64,000 bases of DNA, from contig CM035352.1 of assembly GCA_020137815.1 (NCBI GenBank), positions 5,604,159 to 5,668,158 on the forward strand, in the 5' to 3' direction. Positions 25,933 through 55,162 of the stretch are shown here, piece by piece. A model generated the notes under the pieces. It worked only from the letters and a program-made list of their open reading frames with translations, did no database searches and was not told where the DNA came from. The DNA is from Hormiphora californensis (Eukaryota > Ctenophora > Tentaculata > Cydippida > Pleurobrachiidae). The translations under genes and the position numbers were made by a program. Each line of letters opens with the position of its first letter. Position 1 is the stretch's first letter.

Positions 25933-28900
25933 CTACCTACTCATCAGCCTATGGCCTGCGTCCACGGTGTTCTCACGGCTCACTTGTCCCAGAGTGCTGA
26001 TGGCCTGTCTAACTCGCTCCTCGCTGATAACAGCACCCAACTCCTTGATCACATCAGTCACATCCTTGGTACCTTGGTCCACTGAAGGGGGGAAATATAT
26101 GTTCAATATAACAGCTAACTACTGTATGATTAGATTCGCATATATATTCGTGGGAAGTTTTATGGGAAGAACCCGGAAGAACGATTAAACTTGAACTAGG
26201 TGTTTCTCTGAACCAGGTGTTTCTCGTTTGAAGTTCAACGGAACCTGGATTTTAACTAAACATTTTACTTCAGCTAGGTGAATCGTTCATTCAGTTCTCA
26301 GGAAGCGCATCGAGACAGTAAAATACTACTTGATTTTATTTTATTTGATCAAGTCAAACCCTTATATGGGCAGTCGACACCTAGAAAGAAACAACTACAA
26401 TTGATCCCTCGATAGAGTAGTAAGATACAGTATGGTGTATGGTAACTACTAACTACAGTCGGACCCCGATTTAACGGCACCCTCGGGGGGAAAGGGTTTT
26501 GTCCGTTAAATCGGGGTGCCGCTAAATCGAGGGCCGTTAAATCGGGGTCAGACTGTAGTATGTGGTCCCCCCTAGTTACTACCCTGTCTGATCGGCAGCT
26601 GACATGCAGGTATTACAATCTGATCCCCTTGTAGGACCGTATAACCACCCACGACCGTATTTAGGTGCCGGCAGGCACCTCCGACCCGAAGAAAACAGCA
26701 AAAAACGAAAAAAAGAAAAAAAAATTTTTGCCCCTGCACAAAAACCCAAAAATGCCGGCCCTATTAAGAACAAAGAAAGGTTTTTTTTTGGGGGGGGGGG
26801 GGGCAAAAAACATGTCAACGATTGTGGCCACACCGTTTGAGATATCGACTTGAAATTTTGTAGGCATGTTCTTGTAGTATTCCTTTGTGTCATGACGTTG
26901 GCGGATTTTTGAATTCTTAATTAATTAATTAATTATAGGTAATTAAAAACGGTGCAAGGGCACCGTGCCCCTGCACATTGCGTGTTATGTCCCTTGCACC
27001 GCGCCCTTGCACCAAATTCTATTTTCCGTTCTGCTTAAAATATCGACTTGAAACTTTGTAGGAATGTTCTTCAATCATAAAAGATGATGTTCGAAAAGTG
27101 GGAATAGTCAAAATTAATTAATTAGTTAGTTAGAGCCGTGCAAAAAATGGAATTTGGTGCAAGGGCAGGCAATGTGCAAGGGCAAATGGTGCAAGGGCAG
27201 CCCTTGCACCAATTTTATGATCGAACTGTGTCCACACCGTTTAATATTTTGACACGAAACTTTCTATGCATGTTCTAGTAGCATAACTACGAGTACTAGA
27301 AGAGCCGTATGATTAATATATCAATTAGGTAATTAATTATAGGCAAATTAATTAAAATTTGCCCCTGCACAATTTGTGCAAATTTCCCCTGAACATGTGC
27401 CCTTGCACCATTTTGTTTGCCCATGCACTAAATTACCGCGTGGCCCAAATTAAAGGGAGGGTACGTTGGCCTTCTTTTCACCCAGAAGTTTAATTTCAAT
27501 CACTCTGATATTTTGACACAATGTCTGCATGGGTACTCATTCGAGGAATCCGAAGTTTCAAATCATAAAAGTTGAAAGTTCATTAATGAACTCAATTTTT
27601 CGTTTTTCGGGTTTTTTGAGGTTTTCTCTTGATTAAATTCGATTTTATTATTCAAAAAACCGCCATACAATAGAGCAAGTATCAACAAATGGCAATCTGC
27701 ATTTTTATTAAAATTGAATTAAGTTTAGTGGGTGAAATAAGTTATTTAAAGATGATATTTTTTACCAAACATCGATTTTGACCTGTTTTGACCAGAAATC
27801 GGTAAATTCAGGCGCTGAAAATCTGTACGGCCACTTCACTTGATCAATTTTGATGTTAGCAGGAATTTAAGCTCTCTATCTTAAAATTCATTTTTCCGAC
27901 TGGAATGAATCCTGAATGAACTTGAAAACAGGACTGCTTTTTGGAACCGGAATTTCACAGTCGCCTTCGGGTATCGATTTCCTTTCAAACGCGACTAATT
28001 TGAGCTCAATTGGACCACCACAAGAGACACAGTGTCTAGTTATCTAACCCTAGGTTTGGTCATCTGACACCTAATGAGACGATAGCGTCATTACTAAGTG
28101 CCAATAAGCAGGTGTAACGGTCGAGTATCACGTATCACGTCTGCTAATGAGGATGGTGTACCGATACAGCATCCGTTAAAATGTAAGCTCTCTTGCTAAC
28201 ACGTCATAATTTGATGGGGATCACATGACTTACCCTAGGCTTAGAAAACGGATCACTGTGATTCTTGTGGTGATCCAATTAAGCTCAAACTGGTCCCATT
28301 CGAAAGGAAATCGATAGCCAAACAAATTTGTGAAACTTTGGTACCGAAATATGGTCCCATATTGGTGTTCATTCAATGTTCATTCGGTCGAAAAAAATGA
28401 ACTTTTATCCAGAGGGCTGAAACTTCGGATTCCTCGAATGAGTAACCATGCAGACATTGTGTCAAAATATCAGAGTGATTGAAATTAAACTTCTGGGTGA
28501 AAAGAAGGCCAACGTACCCTCCCTTTAATTTGGGCCACGCGGTATATTTTCCGTTCTGCTTAAAATATCGACTTGAAACTTTCTAGGAATGTTCTTCATG
28601 CATAAAACATATAATATAATCTACAGAAAGTGGGAATAGTCAAAATTAATTAATTAATTACTTAGAGATTAATTTTGGGGTGGCCCCTGCACAATTTTGG
28701 CAAATTTGATATTCAAACTTTGAGCCTTTGTGAAAGTAATGAAAATTATTTATTTCAGGTTATGATGAACAATAAGCTATAAAAACGCCCCTTTTTGTTA
28801 CACAAGCCTGTGCTTGGTATCGAAGACACCTCACACTCTGTCGCCGGGCGACCTTCGCGTGCACACGCTGGCAAGGGGTAACTTCGTAACCAAAGCCTGT

Positions 28901-31900
28901 GCATTGTGCATAATGAAATGGATAAATTTTCATCCAGTTGCTGGCGATAGAACTCGATAGAGTTCGATTGATTTACCATGACAACGGAGTTGGTTACCAT
29001 ACTAACCAGAGAATTCGTTGTAAAATAGTCCTTTCTTGCTATAAACTCGGCCTTTAGATAGAAAATTGATTTTATTCTACTCGCACTAATGCAAGGGCAT
29101 TTCACAGTTTGGTGCCGTTATTTTTGTCTCTATTTTTAATAGGATTTTGGGATTAGACTGAAAGTATGGGATCATTTGAGAAGTAGTGAAGATTTGAAAA
29201 TGTTAGCAACTTGCCGGTTCGACAAACTAAACCCATATGATTCCAACTTCGGGTCGGACGAGGGGAAGCTTGCCTTTTGCGAACATAACCACCCACGAAT
29301 GACACTTTTTGTAGTGAGCTATGGTAAGGGAGTATTAGGCAACGTCAACTTACAGAACTCAGTTCGAGATACTGGATAGGTGTATTTATGGGTTTCAATG
29401 GCTGATAGTTCCTCAAGTTTGTCAATCATCTGGTCCTCAATGGCTACAATCTCTGCTTCCGTCCAGTTAGAAAATGCAGAATTTATAAACTCCTAAAAAG
29501 ATTATGAAAACCTCATAGCTAGTGTTATGAACAAACATAAGGTATATTCTCATCCGTTATACGCGGTCAAAGTTTGCCAAATTAGCCAAAAATGTTGCTG
29601 AGTACGGGTTTACCTGTCCCTCATGTAGGTTAGTTAAATTCTCCTCGATTTGAGTGAGCTGAATCTTCATGACGTCTTCGTTGGAGCTGCATCTCTGGTT
29701 GACCTGCTTCACGAGTTCCATCTGAAACATCATTTGAAATGATTCATTTCAGTCATCTTCTGATCATTGCCAGACCCTCACAGTTCTCAGCTGTTCCTTA
29801 CCTCTCTTTCCTTGAGGTAGTTTATGCACCTCTCAGTCATCTCCTGGATTTTCCTCTTAGCAGCGAGGCTCTCAACGTCGCTCTCCCGGTCAGCGTTCTT
29901 TATTTTCACAATGCTCTGCCTGGGAAGCAGTTGTGGATGGTACCGGAATGTGTCATTTTGGGGAAGTGAGAGGACTGGCATAACGCCATTCCACATCTGT
30001 ATTTCGCAATGTCATAAAAAAGGGTTAGTAGGAGGTCTGGGTGGGGGATAGCGTACCTCAGGGGTTTGTACGTGCATATAAATTTCTTAACCAATCTGCA
30101 TAATCAATAATACTGATCTATGAAAAGAGTTTGACTTCCTCTTTCCAATGATCCTAAGATTTTCGAAAATGTTTGAAAAATGGCCGAGTTATGGCGTAAA
30201 AAGTCTCAAAATGGTGCCAAAATGGTGATTTCTAAACTGTACTTGGCAAATTTTGTAGTCGACGGGGGCTCTACTTGAAGGGTACCCTGGTTTTGTATTA
30301 GGGGGACCGACTGGGGGGTTGTAAGCTCACTTGAGGTTGTATATTTTAGTTTCTGTCCTCTTTTTCAACTCCTCCATTTTCACCTGGAAGTAAGAGTCGT
30401 TGTAATGTCTGGTTTTTAGGTGACCGACCGACACAAGTAAACAACCAATCAGAACTCGTTATTTAGGTCACGTGACTGGTTAACAGCCAATCAGGGACCA
30501 GTATTTCCTGATTCGGTCGGTTCCTGGTCTGGTTTTTAGGGGACTACCCGGGCCGCTGGGTATGGTTCAAGCATGGGCTGATGACAAATTCCTTATTCAC
30601 CGTTTAAACATCAATTTTTAATGTTGAAATACGGTAGCTGAAGCAGTAACCATGACGCTTGAATTGCGTAAATTTATTGGACAATCTCAAGCTGCCGAAA
30701 GTGCCAAAAACAGCTTTACTTGTTTGGTTGCAAATGGATGTGGTAGTTTCCAAATTGATATTGGAATAGAGATACCAACTATAGTAGTGAACTTTCTAAG
30801 TGAGGGTAAAAGCTTTTAGTGCCTTTGAAATCATTTAAACCATTTTCATAAACGACAATAAGTTGACGAAAAGTCTTTCTTAGGGCATCTATTCACGGTC
30901 AATCTAAACGTGGTAGGCCTTCGAAAACCTTTGTGGACGTTCTACGGCAAGATAGGGGTCTGGGTGACGTGAATGAGATAGCTTCAGTGATGGATCATGG
31001 AGGAGCGTGATGCATGGAGAAAACTTGTTCAAGTCGTTCAGGTATTCCACCCGCCACGATTACGTTATCGTGGAATGAATGAATAAATGGTTATGGTAAT
31101 GGTTTAAATAAAGCTTTAATGATGCTTATCTTTGAGATTATGATGAATGGTCTAGACGTAGATTATTAATTGCTTATAACGGGGGAATTCAAAAACTACA
31201 ATACTGCCCCTTACGTTCTTTAAATGACACTGGTTACTTTGAGATAAGGTGGTTATAGAGACTGGTGGTGAGATCTGACTTAAGAATTACCTTGATATGC
31301 TCATACACCTCCTCAATACTGACTACGTCATGGGACTTGTGGTGGCCTATGGCACACCTGGGGCACACTGCTTTCTCACAATCGTTACAGAACAGTGAAA
31401 CTAGCTCCTTCGGGTGGGTCAAGCCTGATAGAAAAGATTATGATAAGGACTTGTTACTTCATACATGATATTACTGTGTTGGTTTGGGGAGTCAATCCTC
31501 AGAGAGAACTCTACAGAGAACCTATAGATTCTCAGGACCTAGATGTATACTTACAGTAGTGCCTCTTATGAAGCATCTGGAACGCCTGGTGGGATTCCAA
31601 AACATCCTCTATTAGAACTAGATGGTGGTCACACGTTGCACGCGACCTTTCGTGGAAATCTGCGTGTCTCTGACAGTAGTTCTCCTGACATTCAATGCAG
31701 TGGTACCTGTCCGAAATTATAGAGCATATTATGGAGGTGGCCATTGGTCACCTGTCTAGATTGTGCTGCCTTAGTAGACAGTCTGGCAGCAGACATTTTA
31801 CCTTGTTTTTAATTCTCAAAAATCTCTGATCAAGTTTTAGGGATCTGTTATAAACTGATACCCCCTCCAATTAAACTAAATATATTTGACATACTTGGAG

Positions 31901-33637
31901 AGCAGGTCACATCCCACACAAGTGAGAAGCCCCAGTTTGTGCTCGCCCCTCATTTTCACCATCTGTAGAAGCTTCATGATACGGAGGTTGGTCTTGAAGC
32001 CGAGTATAGTACCCCCGGGAATGAGAGCCTCCCTTCGGCAAACTGGACATCGCAGGACCTCAGGGTTCTTAGGGGTGTAGCCCACGCCTGTATAGAATGT
32101 GGAATCAAGAGCTAATAATGAAGGGTACCCTTCGCGTGTCGTGTGTGTTTTTGTGTGGAGAGTGGGAGAACGGTTCCCCTCCACACCAAGATAAAGGGTC
32201 AGTACAGTACACGTGTACACACAGTACACACACACACACACAGTACACGTGTATTCAACTTCATGCTCTTACCCTTATTACACCCGGGGCAGCAGAGTGT
32301 TTTCTCAGGACATCGGGAGCACCGAATACTCTTCTTCTTGACATCCTCCTTGGCCAGCACCTCAAGACATTCTCCACACACTGAAAAATTCACAACGTTA
32401 TGTTGTTGTTATTTTTCAAACTTTGTCTCTGTCATAGATAATAGACATAGTGGGGCGCCGTGACAGAAGTGTTGAGGGTCAAGCATGAGAGTTAAATATT
32501 TCATGGCATGGATAGTAACGTACAAGGTGGCCCACGGATTTTTTCCCTGCCCGGGTGGATGCCGAAGGCATCCACCCGGATGCCTTTTTACTTTGTAAAA
32601 AGGCATAGCAGGGTTAGAATTCGAAAACGACATTTTGGTATACTAACTAATCGGTAGAGGGACATTTTTTGGTCACACTTTCGTTGCGAGGGGCAACCGT
32701 GCGGCGCGCACGATTTGAAGTTTGCGGAGTAACATGCGCGCCACAAACTATTGAAAATTTATGAGGCGTGCGCGGCTATAAACTGTAACGCGCGGCAAAA
32801 TTTGTTTTATATCGGCCGCACGTTTTTGGGGAAAATGCAAATTGAGAAATTGCGTTTTTTTCAAAAATTCGGAAAACACAAATCCCCATTTTGTGGACAG
32901 CTTAATGGCGAGTTGAATGGCAAATCGAAGAGGGCAGGGAAACGTAGCATTATGGATACATAATGCAAATAATTCTTGTTGGTCATGGTTAGCGGGTTGG
33001 CAAATGGCAGGTCAAAACTGTGAGAATAAAAATTATGGGAGCACTCTGGATCAATTTCTTGGTAACTTTTTCCATAATTCGAAAATTCATTTTCATTCCT
33101 TCAGTTATTTCTTGTTCATTTATGACGAGCATCCTAATTTATCCTCATCATGCTATTTTCTTTGGCTTGAATTTATCTTTCCAGCAAGCACCTTATTTTG
33201 TTCAAACCCAATTTATGTCATTTTAAGGGGGTCTATCTATCTATAAATCTATCTACATAGTGCCTGGGCTTGCCAAGGGGGTCTAGTAAGGTGTTGAGTG
33301 GTGCTACAAACCTGTGTGCAGACATGGTAGAACGCGTGGCCTCTTATCTCTAGCGTTCTCTTCAGTAGGTATTTCGTAGGCTTTGTTACAAGCCGGGCAA
33401 GTCAACTCTGCCTGGACCGCCTAGACAAAAACAAGTAGAATTATATGGAACCAAGCTGATCATGTTTACTATACACACCCAGATAATCTCAAATATAATG
33501 TGTTGCTCCTTCATAATACCTCGCTAGGCTACTGAGATGTCAACTTGGGTGCCGGTGTCACCAGGTGCCAGCATGGACATGGTGGACAAGGCATCACCCT
33601 CCTGGAGGGGTACGGACGGGAGCGGTGTCGTCGTCAT
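25933..33637 (-). CDS. RING/B-box/coiled-coil (TRIM-like) protein, no NHL
   Basis: Eleven minus-strand exons: 33637-33533, 33420-33312, 32380-32273, 32087-31895, 31706-31555, 31424-31291, 30383-30331, 29919-29802, 29721-29614, 29492-29354, 26081-25933. Their 1,368 nt close exactly in frame (455 residues). RING (C3HC4): CPAC ... LPCLHTVCGECL ... CPVCRREA split over exons 2-4, with a Cys-rich insert CSRCPEKTLCCPGC. B-box 1: LLTCVGCDLLSKYHCIECQENYCQRHADFH. B-box 2: CLTHPKELVSLFCNDCEKAVCPRC ... HKSHDV. A coiled coil follows in exons 7-11. Likely an E3 ubiquitin ligase. It resembles the plus-strand NHL gene in exon layout but stops after the coiled coil. The last intron (3.3 kb) holds the copy-2 element. 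Confidence 0.82.
26456..26555. mobile_element. Tigger/pogo-like MITE
   Basis: CAGTCGGACCCCGATTTAAC ... complement, bordered by TA on the left and TA on the right, in the last intron of the minus-strand TRIM gene. The interior repeats CCGTTAAATCGGGG. Confidence 0.75.
26655..29284. mobile_element. Non-autonomous element, copy 2, with 14-bp target duplication and nested insertion
   Basis: Same element as 2357-3884 with very few differences, enlarged by a nested 1.1-kb insertion at 27436-28542. It is flanked by the exact 14-bp direct repeat ATAACCACCCACGA (26641-26654 and 29285-29298), so its borders are well fixed. It carries the GCCCTTGCAC words and the CTTGGTATCGAAGACACC module (28812-28893). 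No transposase. It lies in the last intron of the TRIM gene. Confidence 0.85.
27436..28542. mobile_element. 1,107-bp TA-specific DNA transposon derivative nested in copy 2
   Basis: Ends CCGCGTGGCCCAAATTAAAG and the complement CTTTAATTTGGGCCACGCGG, with inverted repeats continuing imperfectly for about 130 bp (through CACAATGTCTGCATG and GGAATCCGAAGTTTCA). TA at both borders. The unoccupied site is preserved in copy 1 at about 3135 (AAATTATATTTTCC). No open frame of transposase size, so non-autonomous; the TA target suggests the Tc1/mariner superfamily. Confidence 0.85.
30421..30526. mobile_element. hAT-like MITE copy C
   Basis: Same internal sequence as copy A, including GGTCACGTGACTGG and two CCAAT boxes, but lacking the first six bases of the left terminal repeat. 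Flanked by the 14-bp direct repeat GTCTGGTTTTTAGG (30407-30420, 30527-30540). It lies in the TRIM gene intron between exons 6 and 7. Confidence 0.75.
30541..31200. other. TRIM gene intron, nothing recognised
   Basis: Unique AT-rich intron sequence before the exon at 31291-31424; no repeat or exon could be supported. Confidence 0.5.
32539..32981. mobile_element. ~440-bp element with a terminal CCCGGGTGGATGCC hairpin, copy 1
   Basis: Starts TTTTTCCCTGCCCGGGTGGATGCC, folding back on GGCATCCACCCGG. Then a GC-rich part with GGCGCGCACG and an end with GGGCAGGGAAAC ... ATACATAATGCAAATAATTCTTGTT. An inverted second copy is at 44056-44458. Non-coding; located in a TRIM gene intron. Confidence 0.65.
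33245..33290. repeat. Fragment of the LINE 3' region
   Basis: AGTGCCTGGGCTTGCCAA matches the 3' end hairpin of the LINE at 11658-11686. A short remnant only. Confidence 0.45.
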
Positions 33638-34217
33638 GACCTAGCAGATAGCAAAGTGTACAAGCTAGAGAGAGGTGGGATGGAGATGTGTGTGTGTGTC
33701 TCTCACAACACCTCACTCTGGTAACAAGCTCAGGTGGACCAATTGCTGAGAGATATGTGACACGTGATGGGGGTCATGTGACTTGTTTTAAGTGTCAATA
33801 GATGTGTGCATTGTGGATTAATCATGCAAGCAATCCATCTCCTGAGTTCTTTTCCTCACCGTATTATAGACACCCTCCTGCACAAGGGTCCCTGCTTGGA
33901 TGGGGCCGGGACTGGCAGTGTATACACTTATTGATTGTTTGTCTACCTTTAAGCGTCTCGCTTTAGTTTGTTTACCTTTTTTTAAATATATTTAATATAA
34001 TCAATTGGGTACTTGAGGGTATTTAGCCACGCCTTATGTGCCAGTAAATCGTTGTACATTATTTATCGAATTGCTCCAAGCCATCAAATAACAATGGTGC
34101 TTTAAAATCACCCTTTTAAAATTGACATCTTCTGTCATATATCGTATCTGACCATATCGTATGTGACCACTACTAGTAGTAGTGGTAGTATCTGTCCACG
34201 ATGAATTGTAGAAACTA

Positions 34218-35561
<1,344 letters not shown>

Positions 35562-35786
35562 TATAAAATATAAATGGTCATTTAAATAAGCTTGTCTGTC
35601 AACACTCACTTTATAAAATCAAGTACACAAACAGTCTAACTTGGCAAAAACAAGTACCGTATGTTGATCTACCGGACCCTCACAGTATGCGGTGTGCAGT
35701 ATGCGGTGTGACTGTGATCCACACACATCTTATGCAGTGTAAAACTAATACCCTATATGTATCTTCCACACAGCTGGCTTGGTAAA

Positions 35787-51755
<15,969 letters not shown>

Positions 51756-51936
51756 AGTGCACACCTCCCTGTTCGGGTTCCCCTCTATTGCCCCCGCGAT
51801 AAGGATACTGATAGTGGAAAAGACTTTAATTGAGTGATCTTATTAGGATATGATGTACCTCAAATTGGATCATTGAATAATTTACTTTCAGTTTAAGAAT
51901 TCAATTTGAAAATTAACTTGTTTTGATTTTGAATTA

Positions 51937-52386
51937 CAGACGGACCCCTATTTACCGGGATATATGTATAATGCGGGAAAAAGGATTTTGTCCGGTAAAA
52001 CCTTTCTGGCGTTGCCTGGCTAGACTGTGTTTCGGGCGCCCCGCCTTCCTTTACAAATGTAAAGGGAGGGTTAGAACATAACAATTCTGGCGATAGCACT
52101 CGGCGGCACCGACCCGATCTGAGCGCACTGTCGCTTTGAGATCGGGTCGGCGCCGCTAGACAAAGCAGGACAGATTAAAACTAGATCGGGTTGAGTCGTC
52201 TCACTGGCACGGATCAGGTTGCCCGGTACATCGGGCTTTCTCATGGCTTTAAGGGTTTGATTTTCTGTCCGAGGCAGTACGCTCAGATACGGTTGGTGAC
52301 GCTAGACAGATATCGAAATTCGAATGAAATATATCTTGCCGGTTATTAACCGGAAGGATAAATAACCGGGGTCCGACTGGCGACTG
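51937..52386. mobile_element. ~450-bp Tigger-ended composite element
   Basis: CAGACGGACCCCTATTTACC at the left and GGGGTCCGACTGGCGACTG at the right, with TA at both borders. The interior carries the CTAACCCTCC/TTAGAACATAAC dispersed repeat (52016-52082) and a GGCGGCACCGACCCGATCTG inverted repeat (about 52093-52185). Lies just after the TRIM-NHL stop. Confidence 0.55.
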
Positions 52387-52751
52387 TAGTCTCAATTAGC
52401 CACTAGACGTTAGAGTCAGTGGCAATGGCACTGTATGTCAGTGTGATCATCACGGTGATGCATTCCCACTCTCCTCGCTTCTCTCAGAGGAAGCGCACTA
52501 CTTGTTGCGAAACTACTGACCCTTTCTCGCGCTATGAAAACGGGGTCGACGCTGCGACTGCTGCCGGCTGCGAGAGTGTCAATCAGATCTCGTGCACGCC
52601 ACGCTCGGAAGAGCTGAGTGCGGCGCCCTAATCCGCACCACGACAACAGAGTCCGACAGAAAGGGTCAGTGGGATTCTGGTCAGGGTTCTGATATCTGCA
52701 GATGAAGGTAGTCCTACTTTAGGGCCATATTTGTAAACATTTCACAATATA

Positions 52752-52833
52752 CAGTCAAACCTCGATTTACCGGGTTAACTCCCTTGATTAGGATGATTGA
52801 TGTATTTCATCGATCTATATCGAGGTTTGACTG
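52752..52833. mobile_element. Short Tigger-like MITE
   Basis: CAGTCAAACCTCGATTTACC ... ATCGAGGTTTGACTG. Left TA present; right side TTG. About 80 bp, between the TRIM-NHL and POLDIP2 genes. Confidence 0.65.
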
Positions 52834-53034
52834 TTGAATAGGTAGATATTACCAGGATTTTCAAAGAGATAATTAAAACAAAGCAAACGTAACAGATAAT
52901 ATGATGGTTTTTATTCTTTTATCTTTCTCAACAGTCTGATTCTGAAGTCTCTCAATCTCATATCTAGTCGATAGAGATGTTACTAAGATTTTGTTGGATT
53001 TTGGAGCTTTGTTCATGATGACACTCCCTCCTGT

Positions 53035-54803
53035 TCATGTACTCAGTCCCTGGCTCTCCAGTAGGGAAGGTGGAATGGAGGCGTTACACAACTTCTTGTC
53101 CTCCCTCTCAAACAGATATGTACCCCACATGTGGCCGGTCGGTGATCTCAGGTTGATCATTGAACTGTACTGGAAACACCCTCCTACCGGAATTATTGGC
53201 TCCTGTTGAAAAATAGAGGGGTTAAAGATGGGAATATGGCCCTTTTACACGTTCAAGCTGTCTGGAGGTGCCTACCCGTTTAGACTCTCAGTGCGGGTCG
53301 GGGCCGCCAGACAGACACACACAGTCTGCAAGAAAGAAAGATGGGTCGATTTTGATGTATTATTTACCTGTCCAACGACTCCTGTGCCGGTAATAGTTTC
53401 CCTATAGTCGTTCTCACTATAAATACACCAAGTCCTCTCTCTGAGCTGTACAGCAACATCACCAAGGTTCTCTATCATTATAGTGTACCTCCACCAGTGC
53501 TGGTCTGTTGGTGCCTCTGTCTGAGAGGAGAAGGGGATGTTAAATAATGGGTACTCGCCACAATATGATGGCATTAGTCGCTGGCTGGCGGTGCCACCCG
53601 ATCAGGGGTCTGGCAACGCCAGACAGGTCGCGGAAGTGTCACTACCGGCGCCCTGAATCTAAAAACTCTGCGCGCGAGAGAATTCTGCGCGGACCACTCC
53701 ACCGTGAAGACCCCGCGCCGTACACACCTTGCTACCCATGTAGAACGTACACACAAAAACTCTGATACCGGCGGTTGTCTGAACATGGACGTCTTTCAAT
53801 CGGAGTCTATCAAAGTTGTCTTCGTGGAATTTATGTAACATATCAGTGGAGTAATACGAAGCAATACCACCTAGTTAGAGATGAGGGGTATTAGTGACAA
53901 TAATCACAGAGTCTAACGCAGCGGTGATGTACTCTCCTCTCTGCAATACATAAAGGAGGGTCAGAACATAACAAACCTGGGCCACTTTTCTTCTCGAGAA
54001 ACTTTGGGAACAGATCGTGTTGAATTGGTTGGCTAGGGGAGGTATCCTCATAGGGTAATAAGTTATCATGTAAAATGTAATCGATACCAGGTATTGTGTA
54101 AAACTTCCTCTGATCAGACCCAAGGAACATTATCCCCTGCTTGTGCTGTGAGGAGAGTTTGAGAGTTTGAGAGGTACAGGATCAATACGGGCAAATGGAA
54201 CCCCACTACAAATACTACCTACATTTGGGGAGTCTCTGTTGTCCACTAGTACTTGGTAACAGATATCTGTCTTGTAGCTTTCTCTTGGTAACTCAGGAAC
54301 CTCTTCTGTATCTCCAGCTTTCAGCTTCCTGAGATATAGTAGGAAAACATTAGGGAAGGGTGATGTATTGGGTGCAAATAAATGGAGATTATAATAATAA
54401 AAGGGGTGACTTCGTAACCCAGTAACTTACACATCGAATTGAGAGGGGAAAGTTTTGCTGTTTCTGTTAAAGACCCTAGTAACCCAGGGGAATAGCACGA
54501 CACCCCGGTAGTGGAGCTTCTTGTGTATAAACAGTTGTCCACAGCTGTAGTTACCAGAGGATTTGGGACGGGTAAACCGGCCAACTTCCGTCAGATCATC
54601 AGCTCTGAGGGAGAGAATTGTTGTTTAGTACAATTAGTTAGTACAATTGGAGAAGACTGTATAAGAGATCAGAAATGTATTATGAGTTCGAGGGGGTCGG
54701 AGTGTATTATTGTAACTCACCTGACGGTGTGAGATCGTACTGAGAGCACATGACTAAATAGTTTAGTCACGTGATGTTGTGTTCTCCTAACATTACTCAG
54801 CAT
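53035..54803 (-). CDS. POLDIP2: POLDIP2 homologue
   Basis: Seven exons: 54803-54721, 54604-54431, 54328-54223, 54145-53977, 53870-53728, 53520-53368, 53202-53035; 331 residues, fully in phase. A basic/hydroxylated N-terminus (MLSNVRRTQHHVTKLFSHVL) suits mitochondrial import. The YccV-like domain follows: SGNYSCGQLFIHKKLHYRGVV, CYQVLVDNRDSPN, FYTIPGIDYILHDNLLPYE. The ApaG/DUF525 domain: WWRYTIMIENLGDVAVQLRE, GTGVVGQ, GCFQYSSMINLRSPTGHMWG. This is the order of animal POLDIP2 (PDIP38), a mitochondrial and nuclear adaptor linked to ClpXP and PrimPol/DNA polymerases. Its promoter region has TAGTCACGTGATG. Intron 5 carries a GGCGCC-type repeat (53575-53625). Confidence 0.93.
53250..53640. repeat. 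GTCTGGCGGCGCCACCCG repeat family in a POLDIP2 region
   Basis: CTGTCTGGAGGTGCC...GGGGCCGCCAGACAGAC (53258-53318) and GCTGGCGGTGCCACCCGATC...AACGCCAGACAGG (53580-53626) are short inverted repeats of one family; related pieces are at 4821, 36946-36985, 41264 and 52093-52185. Non-coding. Confidence 0.55.
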
Positions 54804-55162
54804 GATCCATCCGGTACTACAGAGGAGAGAGATAGTAGTGAGCTATTAAGGGGGGGGGGGTAGTGTCAGGAGACATGACAAGAATTCAGTTAATAGATAA
54901 ACAATAGCAATAAAGGAATGTGGAACGTATACAGGTCAAAAACTGGCTTAACAGGTCGTATTCAAAAAGAAGACACAGTGCCCTAACGATACACAGTAAG
55001 ACTGGTCAAACAAGTTCGAGTTGAATATATGCAAAAGAAATGATGTTGCTCCGGAAGCTAAATCTCATTTTCTTGTCCAAACACACACATATCACGTTAC
55101 GAATATCATGCGATATATTGGCCCTCTACTGCATAATATTCACACAAGCGGGAACTAGAAAT
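54804..55162. other. Intergenic between POLDIP2 start and RMI1 stop
   Basis: A G10 run at 54849; no other feature. It must hold the POLDIP2 promoter and the RMI1 3' UTR. Confidence 0.5.

Noticed and set aside
26579-29353. A TRIM exon interrupted by the copy-2 element (open reading across the duplicated target ATAACCACCCACGA)
   Set aside because: The exon ending 29354 joins the terminal exon at 26081 directly in phase and the total length is a multiple of three, so the insertion is intronic.
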